From positions 124,001 through 188,000 of the forward strand of contig NZ_BTHK01000004.1 in assembly GCF_033242365.1 (NCBI RefSeq): a DNA stretch of 64,000 bases, in the 5' to 3' direction. The notes below the pieces were generated by a model, which had not been told where the DNA came from, did no database searches, and saw nothing but the letters and a program-made list of their open reading frames with translations. The number at the start of each line of letters is the position of its first letter. The first letter of the stretch is position 1. A program made the position numbers and the translations under genes. Below are positions 9,624-17,590 of this stretch, one piece after another. The stretch comes from Lachnoanaerobaculum sanguinis (GTDB taxonomy: Bacteria; Bacillota; Clostridia; Lachnospirales; Lachnospiraceae).

Positions 9624-10928
9624 TTAGTCCTCAAATATCTGCTTCCCATCATTAGCTGTTTCTTTTTCATTTGGATAATATAGACAACCATAACCTATTA
9701 TATAGCCTTCTGAGTCATATACTACTCCGTCATTCATGTCAATATGTAATGTCTCTTGGATTGTATCCATAGATAACTTACCACCTGCCGCATTATAATA
9801 ATCCTCTGCGTTATAGTAAGTTGTACTACCACCTTTATACTCTCCCCCATCATAATCTCCTACTGAGTAAACCACTGCTTTTGCATCTTTTCTGATGTTA
9901 ACCGAGCCCGTATATACTATATCCTCTGTCAGCTCAGTTCTATCATCGTTAGTATTGTAGGAAATAAAGTTTACATTAGTAACCTCGTAATAGTCACCTC
10001 TGTCTATAACTTCTCCACTTGACACCATAGAACTTATGCTTCCTGCCTCACCATTAATATCAGCATATCCGACCATACGATACATTTCTTGATCAGAATT
10101 AAGAATACCATAAAATACTTGTCCTCTTTCAAAACCGGCTATTTTTTCTTTTATTATCTGATTCCTCGCCATTCTACCTTTATCATCAAAATAGTATATT
10201 TTCCCATCTATTTTCTTCCATTCTTTTGCAGGTTCACCATTATCTTTATAATAATACCAGTCTTCTCCTACTTGTTTCCAGCCTTTTAATATCTCCGGTT
10301 TATCATCTTTACTTGTATCTTGTGATAAACTATTGTCATTATCACTTGACTTTAGCTTTATAGTATATTTTACCTTAGCTTCATCATGTTTTACTCTATT
10401 CTCATCCATAGTATAAGTTGTTATAATATATGTTCCATTTTTATCCAATACTATTGAATTTTTATACTCAGCATCATAAATAGACATTTCTGCTATTTCT
10501 GTTTCAATAGTGTAAAAAATTTGAATCCCTTTCGCATTGCTAAGTTCTATTGATAAAGTCTCATTATATTCTTTTGGAATTTGAGAAATCTTTACAAGAT
10601 ATTCCAGACTCTCAATTTCTTCATTTATTTTTACTATTTTCTCTGCCGGTAAATCTTCTATCTCCAAGGCTTTTTCTAAAATGGTCCTTGCATCATCAAG
10701 CTGTCCTGATTTCTCATATACTTCCGCCAACATCTTATATGTATCCACATTCTTCGGGTCTATTTCGATGGCTTTATTAAGTGCTACTATAGCACTTTCA
10801 TAGTCAAGCTCCGCCATATACTTGGAACCTAAATCAAGTTGTTCCTGTACTCTTGTTTCTTTGCTCTTACATCCTATCAATAATAATATTATTACTGTGA
10901 AGATAAGCAACAGTTTTAATTTTCTCAC
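9624..10928 (-). CDS. TPR lipoprotein, short wall-repeat region, IDRG-YEV domain
   Basis: This 434-residue paralogue lies between two near-identical genes but is itself clearly divergent from them after the TPR module. It has lipobox LLIGC, TPR (30-95), and a chitobiase-like domain with IQIFYTIET and SIVLDKNGTYIITT. Two wall repeats follow (GWKQVGEDWYYYKD, EWKKIDGKIYYFDD). The C-terminal domain is marked by VIDRGDYYEVTNV, VNIRKDA, EDYYNAAGG and DSEGYIIGYG. The lipobox and TPR DNA is almost the same as in its neighbours. Likely an outer-membrane-face anchored protein; ligand unknown. Confidence 0.85.
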   Translation of the reverse strand: MRKLKLLLIFTVIILLLIGCKSKETRVQEQLDLGSKYMAELDYESAIVALNKAIEIDPKNVDTYKMLAEVYEKSGQLDDARTILEKALEIEDLPAEKIVKINEEIESLEYLVKISQIPKEYNETLSIELSNAKGIQIFYTIETEIAEMSIYDAEYKNSIVLDKNGTYIITTYTMDENRVKHDEAKVKYTIKLKSSDNDNSLSQDTSKDDKPEILKGWKQVGEDWYYYKDNGEPAKEWKKIDGKIYYFDDKGRMARNQIIKEKIAGFERGQVFYGILNSDQEMYRMVGYADINGEAGSISSMVSSGEVIDRGDYYEVTNVNFISYNTNDDRTELTEDIVYTGSVNIRKDAKAVVYSVGDYDGGEYKGGSTTYYNAEDYYNAAGGKLSMDTIQETLHIDMNDGVVYDSEGYIIGYGCLYYPNEKETANDGKQIFED

Positions 10929-10943
10929 AATTTTTTATACTCC

Positions 10944-12227
10944 TTATTGTCTAATAAAAACAACTCCATCTGAATCATTTGAACTTGGACTTGGATAATA
11001 GTATGCGCCATACTCAATGATATATCCGTCTGCATCATATACCACTGTGCCACCACCCAACACAAATACTTCCTCGTTGATATCAGCAGACAACTTTCCA
11101 CCTGCCGCTTTATAGTAGGCTTCTGCAGGATAGTATCCTATATCAGTAAAGTTGCTACCTTCTTCTGCATATACAATAACATATGCATCTTTTCTAATCT
11201 TTATGCTGTCTACGGTTCCAACTGATTCTTCTATAAATTCACTCTGGCTAATCTGATGTGATACCATAACTTGTACATCCGTCACCTCGTAGTAGTTACC
11301 CTTATCTATAACCTGACCATATGACAATAAACTTGAAAAATCTCTTATCTGTCCATTTGCATCGGCATAAGCATACAGATAATCTACCGCCTCTCCCTTA
11401 CTAAGCATAACCCTGTCTGCAGCATCTGAGCCTTCAATTTTTTCTATTATCAGTTGATTTTTGACCAACTTACCACTATCATCAAAGTAGTATTCTTCCT
11501 TACCTTCTTCCAACACACCTTTTGCAAACTCACCATCATCCTTAATATAGTACCAATCATCTCCTATCTGCTTCCAACCCTTTGTCACCTCAGTACTGCT
11601 TGTAGTTTCAGTCTCTTCCTTGACAGATTGTTTATCCTTATTTTCTGACTTTAACTTTAAAACATACTTTACCTTAGCCTCTTTATGTTCTACATTATTT
11701 TCATCTGTTGTATGCGTTGTAACAATATATGTTCCATTTTCGTCAAATACTATAGGCTCAACGTACTCAGCATTTGAAACGGCAAATTTATTATTCTCTG
11801 TCTCAACTGTATAATATATTTTTAAATTCTTTGTATTGCTAAGTTCCAATGCCGTCGGCTCATCATATTCCCCAGGAAACTTTGATATTGCTACAAGAAA
11901 CTCAAGGTTTTCAATTCTATTGTTTATTTCATCTTTATTTTCTGATGATAAACTGTCAATATCAAATACTTTCTCAAGTGTTGTCCTTGCATCATCAAGC
12001 TGTCCTGATTTCTCATATACTTCCGCCAACATCTTATATGTATCCACATTCTTCGGGTCTATTTCGATGGCTTTATTAAGTGCTACGATTGCACTTTCAT
12101 AGTCAAGCTCCGCCATATATTTGGAGCCCAAATCAAGTTGTTTCTGTACCCTTGCTTCTTTACTCTTACATCCCGCCAGAAAAATTCCTATTACACAAAG
12201 AAGCAATATCAACCTTATTCTTCTCAT
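10944..12227 (-). CDS. TPR lipoprotein, near-duplicate of the gene at 8326
   Basis: The start is taken as the ATG at 12227 (MRRIRLILLLC...), preceded by GGAGG. The spacing of three is short, but paralogue alignment supports it; an upstream GTG is the alternative. The product has about 427 residues with lipobox FLAGC, TPR module, chitobiase-like domain, short wall repeats and the IDKG-YEV domain. It differs from the gene at 8326 mainly in the signal peptide, in scattered C-terminal positions and in the final acidic loop. It is the first gene of the eight-gene array and sits just after the terminator that ends the WXG100 cluster. Confidence 0.85.
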   Translation of the reverse strand: MRRIRLILLLCVIGIFLAGCKSKEARVQKQLDLGSKYMAELDYESAIVALNKAIEIDPKNVDTYKMLAEVYEKSGQLDDARTTLEKVFDIDSLSSENKDEINNRIENLEFLVAISKFPGEYDEPTALELSNTKNLKIYYTVETENNKFAVSNAEYVEPIVFDENGTYIVTTHTTDENNVEHKEAKVKYVLKLKSENKDKQSVKEETETTSSTEVTKGWKQIGDDWYYIKDDGEFAKGVLEEGKEEYYFDDSGKLVKNQLIIEKIEGSDAADRVMLSKGEAVDYLYAYADANGQIRDFSSLLSYGQVIDKGNYYEVTDVQVMVSHQISQSEFIEESVGTVDSIKIRKDAYVIVYAEEGSNFTDIGYYPAEAYYKAAGGKLSADINEEVFVLGGGTVVYDADGYIIEYGAYYYPSPSSNDSDGVVFIRQ

Positions 12228-12245
12228 ATTCCTCCACACAAAATA

Positions 12246-12279
12246 AAACCTGTGTTGACTACAAATCTAACACAGGTTT
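12246..12279 (-). terminator. Rho-independent terminator after the WXG100 cluster
   Basis: AAACCTGTGTT (12246-12256) pairs perfectly with AACACAGGTTT (12269-12279). Reading the minus strand, the stem is followed by a T-rich run (TTTTATTTT). It separates the secretion genes from the lipoprotein array, although read-through is possible. Confidence 0.75.
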
Positions 12280-12357
12280 AAAATCTTAAACTAAATAATA
12301 ATATTTTTTACAACCTACAGTTACTCAATACATAGTCCTATAAATAAAATACTGATT

Positions 12358-12663
12358 CTATACAGGTATATTTGATGCAGTACCGGATTCTTCAACGTCA
12401 GTACTATCGTAATTTTTTTCAATAGCCTTAAGGGCATTTATATATCCTTCAAAATTCTTTTCCATATTATTAATCCTTGGCTGCAATTCATTGAATTTAT
12501 TCACAAAACTTACAGAACCTTGAGTTGTCTTATATGCATCACTCATATTGTTTACTATATTCAGCATTTCATCTGTTATTGATTTTACTTTAGCTGCCTG
12601 TGCTTCAAACCCTGCTACACCGGCGTTCAAAACTTCTGTACTGACTCTAATTCTATTTGCCAT
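12358..12663 (-). CDS. WXG100-like small helical protein (no WXG motif)
   Basis: This 101-residue protein has the two-helix hairpin layout and length of WXG100 (EsxA-like) T7SS substrates. The turn region reads TTQGSVSF without tryptophan. The C-terminal YDSTD fits the Y-x-x-x-D/E secretion motif. A good AGGAG site precedes the ATG. It is the last of six small genes downstream of the lipase-like gene. Assignment rests on size, predicted helices and location; the missing WXG makes the subfamily uncertain. Confidence 0.65.
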   Translation of the reverse strand: MANRIRVSTEVLNAGVAGFEAQAAKVKSITDEMLNIVNNMSDAYKTTQGSVSFVNKFNELQPRINNMEKNFEGYINALKAIEKNYDSTDVEESGTASNIPV

Positions 12664-12706
12664 AATAATCTCCTATTCTTATCTATCCCTCACAATTTAA
12701 ACGCTC

Positions 12707-13000
12707 TTATCCTCTATTGTTTACTATTGCAATATTATTCTTTTCATTTCCCAAAGTTTTTTCTATTACTTCATTAAGATGTGCCACAAACTTGTTTACT
12801 ATGTCATAAAACTCGGCATAAACCTTATAATCTCCATTAATTTGTGTCATCAATGCCTGCTTGTCATCACCTTCCCATTGCTCATCCAATGTCTTTAATT
12901 TTACACCAAGCTCTGTAAAGCTGTCATAAAATTCTTTGTTTTTTCCTGAAAGTGCTGCAGCAACCTCCTGCATCTTAGCTATGTCCTTAAAAACCTCCAT
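12707..13000 (-). CDS. WXG100 family protein
   Basis: This is a 97-residue, all-helical protein with a central EQWEGDDKQAL turn, a good match to the W-x-G motif of WXG100 proteins exported by EssC-type ATPases. No Y-x-x-x-D/E motif is visible near the end, so export may need pairing with a neighbour that has one, as in heterodimeric Esx pairs. AGGAGG lies seven bases before the ATG. Confidence 0.8.
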   Translation of the reverse strand: MEVFKDIAKMQEVAAALSGKNKEFYDSFTELGVKLKTLDEQWEGDDKQALMTQINGDYKVYAEFYDIVNKFVAHLNEVIEKTLGNEKNNIAIVNNRG

Positions 13001-13040
13001 ATTATCCTCCTAATAGTTTTATTTATTATAATACTGTGTA

Positions 13041-13346
13041 CTATCTTCTCTGATTTTCCACAATATCAACATTTTTCCTTTCTATTTCTATAATATAATC
13101 AATTGTTCTCTTTATATCTTTAATAAGCTTTTTCAGCTCATCATTTGCGCCTCTAAGTCTATCCAAGTATCTTTTGTACTTTACGTTGAAGAATTTATCT
13201 GCATTTTCGCCTGACCAATTCTCCTTCATTTTATTACCGACGTTTACATAGTCATCAATAATTTTTTCTAATGACCTTTTGGCTTCCCTCAGTCCCTCAA
13301 GCTCTTCATTTGCTTGTGTAATATCTACATCAATATTTAAGCTCAT
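13041..13346 (-). CDS. WXG100 family protein
   Basis: The start is set at the ATG at 13346, four bases after GGAGG; an upstream ATG at 13379 has no such site. The 101 residues form two helices around NWSGENADKFF, a clear W-x-G turn. The C-terminal helix ends IEIERKN and lacks a proper Y-x-x-x-D/E. It is probably a secreted or partner subunit of the T7SS locus. Confidence 0.8.
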   Translation of the reverse strand: MSLNIDVDITQANEELEGLREAKRSLEKIIDDYVNVGNKMKENWSGENADKFFNVKYKRYLDRLRGANDELKKLIKDIKRTIDYIIEIERKNVDIVENQRR

Positions 13347-13362
13347 ATTTCCTCCGATATTA

Positions 13363-13671
13363 TCAAATCTTGATATCACTTTCTAATGTATTTACCTCTT
13401 CGATATCTTCATTGGCATATTCTGTAGCTATTATTCCAAGTTTATCAGGGTAGGTACTTATCTCTTTAAGACATCTGCTTATCTCTTCTGCAAACTCCGT
13501 CATCTTACTTCTATGTGCTTCCCCCGCACTGCCTTTCCAACAGTTTACAGTATCTAAGATTGCATTCTGTATGGTCTGAAAGTCCTTACTTACCTCATCA
13601 CAATAGTGCTTCAGTTCCCCTGCTTGTCTTGATATCACCTCAGTATTTGCAGTAATCCTTACATCATCCAT
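13363..13671 (-). CDS. WXG100 family protein
   Basis: The turn CWKGSAGEAH is a clear W-x-G motif, and YANED near the C terminus fits Y-x-x-x-D/E. Two starts are possible. The ATG at 13671 (MDDVRITAN) has GGTAGGTG upstream and the usual family N terminus. The ATG at 13686 overlaps the previous stop as TAATG and could be translationally coupled. I prefer 13671 (102 residues). Confidence 0.78.
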   Translation of the reverse strand: MDDVRITANTEVISRQAGELKHYCDEVSKDFQTIQNAILDTVNCWKGSAGEAHRSKMTEFAEEISRCLKEISTYPDKLGIIATEYANEDIEEVNTLESDIKI

Positions 13672-13685
13672 AAATACACCTACCA

Positions 13686-13982
13686 TTACATCTCATCAAT
13701 AAAATTGCTGACCTGCCTTTCTGTTTTTTGATACGCATCAATAGCATATCTGATACAACCGGACATCTTTATCATATTCTCCGCCATCATCTCAAGTTTT
13801 TTAAAATCTTCTCTAAACACTTTTACAAACTCTTCCTTAGACGGTGATTCCCATCCACCATTTAACTTATTTACGGCATCATATAAACATCCCATATTTT
13901 TTCTTAGGTCTGCACAATAATTTTCCGCTATATCAGATTTTTCCAAGAGTTCCGTATAATTTATATTCAACTCTCCACCCAT
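13686..13982 (-). CDS. WXG100-like protein (W-E-S variant)
   Basis: This 98-residue, two-helix protein has GGWESPSKEEF at the turn, where Ser replaces the usual Gly, and YQKTE as a Y-x-x-x-E motif. AGGAG lies nine bases before the ATG. Its stop overlaps a possible start of the next gene. Likely part of a set of Esx partners for the lipase-like substrate upstream. Confidence 0.72.
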   Translation of the reverse strand: MGGELNINYTELLEKSDIAENYCADLRKNMGCLYDAVNKLNGGWESPSKEEFVKVFREDFKKLEMMAENMIKMSGCIRYAIDAYQKTERQVSNFIDEM

Positions 13983-13991
13983 ATAAATCTC

Positions 13992-14345
13992 CTATTTGAA
14001 TTTCAGTTTAATCATATCTATATCTTTCATCTCTTCCGCTATAGCCACCTTTTTAAGTGTTATATCGGAATATGATACTTTCAACCTTGTAACAATATCA
14101 TCCTCAGCATCTTGATAGGCTCTGATAAAGTCTTTCAATTCTTCAATCTTATCAAAACAGCTCGATATCGTTCTAAACCTGTCTGCCAGTTCTATAGTCC
14201 TTTGTGAATGTTTTACAAGTGCTGATTGGCTCTTCAATCTGTCTCCTATAGTTTCAACTTTTGTAGCCGTATCTTTCAGCCTCTCATTCACATCCTGTAC
14301 TTCCGGTATATTCTCTAGGAGCTTCTCAACTTTTATATTTAGCAT
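13992..14345 (-). CDS. Small helical T7SS-associated protein
   Basis: These 117 residues are almost entirely predicted helix with heptad-like spacing (VNERLKDTATKVETIGDRLK). There is no tryptophan and no WXG turn, but AYQDAEDD supplies a Y-x-x-x-E motif. It is the first small gene after the lipase-like gene, 94 bases on. By analogy with small helical partners of LXG and lipase toxins, it may be a targeting chaperone for that product. That role is inference; no family is recognised. Confidence 0.55.
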   Translation of the reverse strand: MLNIKVEKLLENIPEVQDVNERLKDTATKVETIGDRLKSQSALVKHSQRTIELADRFRTISSCFDKIEELKDFIRAYQDAEDDIVTRLKVSYSDITLKKVAIAEEMKDIDMIKLKFK

Positions 14346-14439
14346 TATTGCTCCCTTCTGTCACTATACTACAATATATAAATACACAAATCCGCAACTT
14401 ATGACAGCTTACACTTTTTTATGATAAATGACATTACTG

Positions 14440-15978
14440 CTAAAATTTCATATTGTTGAGGTTTGCTTTAATATTTTCTTCTACATTACTGTAGCCTTGA
14501 CTGATATTAGACAATATATCAGACATTGTGTTTATGCCGAATGACAAATTCTGTATTTTCTCTGCAAGATTACCTGTTTTATTTGCAAACTTACGGTTAA
14601 ACCTCTGATCATTATTAAATGCAGTAAAGTTTATCTTATTTACCAGTCCGTACAAAGAGCTTTTTATATTTTTTAAATCTCCGGTACCGCTACTTAATAC
14701 ATCCGTATTCATAAAAACACTTTTTACACTTAATGCTGATGAACCCACATCTACATTACGGTAATTTACTTGCAAATCCCTTTCGTTTTCCGAAATTCTT
14801 TCATTTTCAGCTTTTAAAAGAGCATTTCTTAAGATTTTTGTCCTAGGATTACTTTCTGTTGCCGATATATTTTCATTTTCGACTTTTGAAGCAGCATTAC
14901 ATAAGATTTTCATCCTTTTTATGCCTTTTTCTATATCTTCAGAACTATATTTAGACTTGCCTAAATACCATTCAAATGTATCCCAAAATCCCGGATGGTT
15001 AGCAGCATATGTTCCTATATAATCACAAAAATATGCAGCTACTGCAGTAGCTACGGCTAGTGTAGTAGTGAAATGTGATATCATTAAAGCAATTTTTGAA
15101 ATGTCTCCTAAATTGTCAATATTAAATGAATCTGCCATATTCGCTAAAGTCTCAAGAAGAATATTCCTGGTAGGTTGTTTTGTATCTCTGATCAATGAAT
15201 TGAAAAATCTGTCAAACTGCTTAGCTTTTTCACTCTGTTTCGTTTCATGCATTTTGAACGGCTCACCGGGTTTTAAATTATTAAAGTCCATAATGGCTGT
15301 AGCGCCATGAGTATCGATAAAGCCGTTATGTGATAATTGTGCATAATACTTTTTGTGTCCGATTTGATTCATTATTGTGCCCACAATATCATTCTCTGTG
15401 TTGTTATTGTAGACCTTTAATCCGTTTTTCTCTATTCTGTCCCTATATTTTTCAAAAAACTTATCACTAAATCCCGGGGCATTAACTGTAAATGATTTTC
15501 TTATACTGTCGTCCATAATAGTCAAATATGTAGCATTATTGCCACCTTTTGAATGTCCCATGGCTACAATATCATTGTATTCCTTACCTTGGTTTTTGCG
15601 CCAGTCTTGATAGAACTTAAGCACTGATTCCTGTTGTCTTGATGATACTCCGTCACTTCCGTCACCATCCTTAGCAAGTCGTACATTATCTCCCCAGTCT
15701 TTGGCTGTACTGCTGCCCCTACACACTACGAGAGCTTTCTTTGTACTAGGTTCTACCAATATTGCAGTGTATCCGCTGGCATGTCCATCCATCTGATGTG
15801 TTGCGGATATCTGCATTTTCATCAGTTCGCTGTCGCTCCTTATTGCTTTCAACACATTATCACTGTTATTATTCAAACTGTTGATCCAGTCTCCTACAGT
15901 CGTACCCACCTTCATCGGTTTTTTTGATATTTCATATATCGCATGTTGTAATAACATATATCTTTGATCATCTGTCAT
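14440..15978 (-). CDS. Lipase-like T7SS substrate with C-terminal secretion-type domain
   Basis: The N-terminal half (1-250) is an alpha/beta hydrolase of the lipase-3/Mbeg1-like kind. It has CRGSSTAKDW (about 86-95, an oxyanion-type strand), the nucleophile elbow GHSKGG with Ser143, a candidate acid Asp197 and candidate His217 or His224. A hydrophobic segment lies near 295-325. The last 90 residues are helical with no catalytic features and resemble a WXG/LXG-type hairpin ending in YSNVE, a T7SS Y-x-x-x-D/E motif. The order lipase then targeting region is the reverse of ordinary LXG toxins and matches the reported S. aureus lipase toxin TslA. It sits between yukD/essC-type genes and WXG100 genes. 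Substrate lipid unknown. Confidence 0.7.
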   Translation of the reverse strand: MTDDQRYMLLQHAIYEISKKPMKVGTTVGDWINSLNNNSDNVLKAIRSDSELMKMQISATHQMDGHASGYTAILVEPSTKKALVVCRGSSTAKDWGDNVRLAKDGDGSDGVSSRQQESVLKFYQDWRKNQGKEYNDIVAMGHSKGGNNATYLTIMDDSIRKSFTVNAPGFSDKFFEKYRDRIEKNGLKVYNNNTENDIVGTIMNQIGHKKYYAQLSHNGFIDTHGATAIMDFNNLKPGEPFKMHETKQSEKAKQFDRFFNSLIRDTKQPTRNILLETLANMADSFNIDNLGDISKIALMISHFTTTLAVATAVAAYFCDYIGTYAANHPGFWDTFEWYLGKSKYSSEDIEKGIKRMKILCNAASKVENENISATESNPRTKILRNALLKAENERISENERDLQVNYRNVDVGSSALSVKSVFMNTDVLSSGTGDLKNIKSSLYGLVNKINFTAFNNDQRFNRKFANKTGNLAEKIQNLSFGINTMSDILSNISQGYSNVEENIKANLNNMKF

Positions 15979-16111
15979 AATATCAACCCCTTAATTTTGA
16001 TTTCTATACTTTAAATGTGGAATAAACATTCTAATCTAAAAACTATAATAATATATTCCACTCCATTTGTAATATAAAGCTGATATACTGCCGCTTTTTT
16101 TGATAATCAAC

Positions 16112-16360
16112 CTATACAAGTACCAAATTGGCACTTGTTTCAATTCCTTGTTCCCCTAATTTTTTATTAGGATCCAATACTATCTCCTTATCTCTGTCAC
16201 AAAGGGCAAAGTTGCCCTCTGCATAAGAACTTGTAAGTCCCTCTCGATTGTCAATCATCTCTATGATTTCAACCATGAGCAATTCAACTTTACTGTTCTC
16301 ATCAAGCATAAAATTATATGTTTTATCCAAACTTGGCACAAAAATATCTACTATTACCAT
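16112..16360 (-). CDS. YukD/EsaB-type ubiquitin-like T7SS protein
   Basis: This 82-residue protein has the beta-grasp pattern of YukD/EsaB: an N-terminal strand VIVDIFVPS, a central helix LLMVEIIEMI and a closing strand TSANLVLV. Such proteins are cytosolic and needed for T7SS activity in Firmicutes. Its start overlaps the end of the preceding gene, with GGAGG just upstream, so translation is probably coupled. The call rests on size, fold pattern and the neighbouring EssC. Confidence 0.75.
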   Translation of the reverse strand: MVIVDIFVPSLDKTYNFMLDENSKVELLMVEIIEMIDNREGLTSSYAEGNFALCDRDKEIVLDPNKKLGEQGIETSANLVLV

Positions 16361-16866
16361 TTTTCCTCCATATTATCACTACTTCTAATGAAATCTACAA
16401 TATCACAATCTGAGTTCAAATCAATTCTAATGTTTTTACATACTGTTCCATACCTTTTTGCACAGACAAAGTCTTTGTATTCCGTACAGTTCTTAAGATA
16501 TTCCCTAATATCTACGGTTTTTATTGATGCCAGCCTTATATAAAAGTCTAAAGCTTTGCTAATTTGTGCAATCGTTGTTATCTCTTTCGTTATATAAAGT
16601 GCAATATTCTGATAATTAGATGAATCCTCCACTTCCACTACTTCTATAGCATCCTTTATCGTATAAAAATCTTTCTTTATATTATCCGATACTATGAATT
16701 CATCTCCATTTCTTAATATTAATCCTCTTTTCAAAAGCGAAAAAATACCTTCATTGTATTTTGATTGAGTTATCGCTTTACTACTTGTTGGAATATATAT
16801 TTGACCGGCACCACATGCACACAGGAGTATTTTAAATTCACTTTCGCTAAAATAACTATAATTCAT
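16354..16866 (-). CDS. Unknown 170-residue protein of the T7SS locus
   Basis: I do not recognise this protein. It starts with an F-K-I-L-L-C-A-C-G segment, then K-Y-N-E-G-I-F-S-L-L-K-R-G-L-I-L, which looks like the recognition part of a winged-helix fold. No signal or membrane segment is visible, so it is probably cytosolic. It overlaps the LytTR gene by 11 bases and the yukD-like gene by 7, so it is tightly coupled to both. A regulatory or substrate-handling role is possible but unproven. Confidence 0.6.
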   Translation of the reverse strand: MNYSYFSESEFKILLCACGAGQIYIPTSSKAITQSKYNEGIFSLLKRGLILRNGDEFIVSDNIKKDFYTIKDAIEVVEVEDSSNYQNIALYITKEITTIAQISKALDFYIRLASIKTVDIREYLKNCTEYKDFVCAKRYGTVCKNIRIDLNSDCDIVDFIRSSDNMEEKW

Positions 16867-17578
16867 TCTTGGCTCCTTTAAACTTATCTCTAAATTCAGT
16901 CCTATACCCTCTTGATAGAGGTATTGTTATATCAGCTTCAAGTAATATTTCTCCCTTTGATACTTTTACAGAACATGTCTTATCAATATTTACTATAAAC
17001 CCGTTATGACACCTAACAAAATTTTGGGGCAATTCCAAGATGAGTTTTGTAAGTGTTCCGTAAAATCCATACTCCTCATTCAAAGTCCTTGCAAAAATCT
17101 TTTTTTCTCTTGCTTCAAAATAAAGTATTTCATCTATAGGAACTCTTGTGATACCCTCTTGGCAGCGCATAGCAAATAACTCGCAATCATTTTTTCTCTT
17201 TTCATATCCGAATAGAAGTAAATCCATAATTCTATCTTTAATTTTACTATGCTCACATGGTCTAACTACCAATGAATCCGCCTTAATACCGGGCATCAGA
17301 TAATACATCGGTGATGTCTTATCTGATGCCAATAACATAAGTATAGCTTTTGAACATTCAGACCTATATCTTGCAAGATATTCTATCTTCCCTTCAACCT
17401 CAAAAATCAGAATATCTATCGTATGTCTGTTCTCTATCAGTTTTTCAAAGTCATTACAAGATTTGATTTTTATTATTTTCCATTCATTATCAAATCTTAC
17501 AGCAGCTATACGTCTGATAATATTTTCAATTTCATCGGATTCACTTACATCAGAATCAACAATGACAACCGAAACCAT
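16856..17578 (-). CDS. LytTR-type regulator with degenerate receiver
   Basis: This 240-residue cytosolic DNA-binding protein has a C-terminal LytTR domain (about 140-235), with ILYFEAREKKIFARTL and the typical FVRCHNGFIVNI stretch. The N terminus (1-120) resembles a response-regulator receiver and keeps an acidic pair (VDSD), but the phosphoacceptor Asp is replaced by Glu60 (ILIFE) and the conserved Lys by Arg (VVRP). It may act without phosphorylation. It lies within the operon, 12 bases after essC. LytTR domains bind direct repeats upstream of targets; I could not locate such a site with confidence. Confidence 0.8.
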   Translation of the reverse strand: MVSVVIVDSDVSESDEIENIIRRIAAVRFDNEWKIIKIKSCNDFEKLIENRHTIDILIFEVEGKIEYLARYRSECSKAILMLLASDKTSPMYYLMPGIKADSLVVRPCEHSKIKDRIMDLLLFGYEKRKNDCELFAMRCQEGITRVPIDEILYFEAREKKIFARTLNEEYGFYGTLTKLILELPQNFVRCHNGFIVNIDKTCSVKVSKGEILLEADITIPLSRGYRTEFRDKFKGAKNEL

Positions 17579-17590
17579 ATTTCACCCCAA

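Noticed and set aside
13347..13379. Upstream start for the WXG100 gene at 13041
   Set aside because: A strong GGAGG lies just before the ATG at 13346, and the extra residues do not fit the family.
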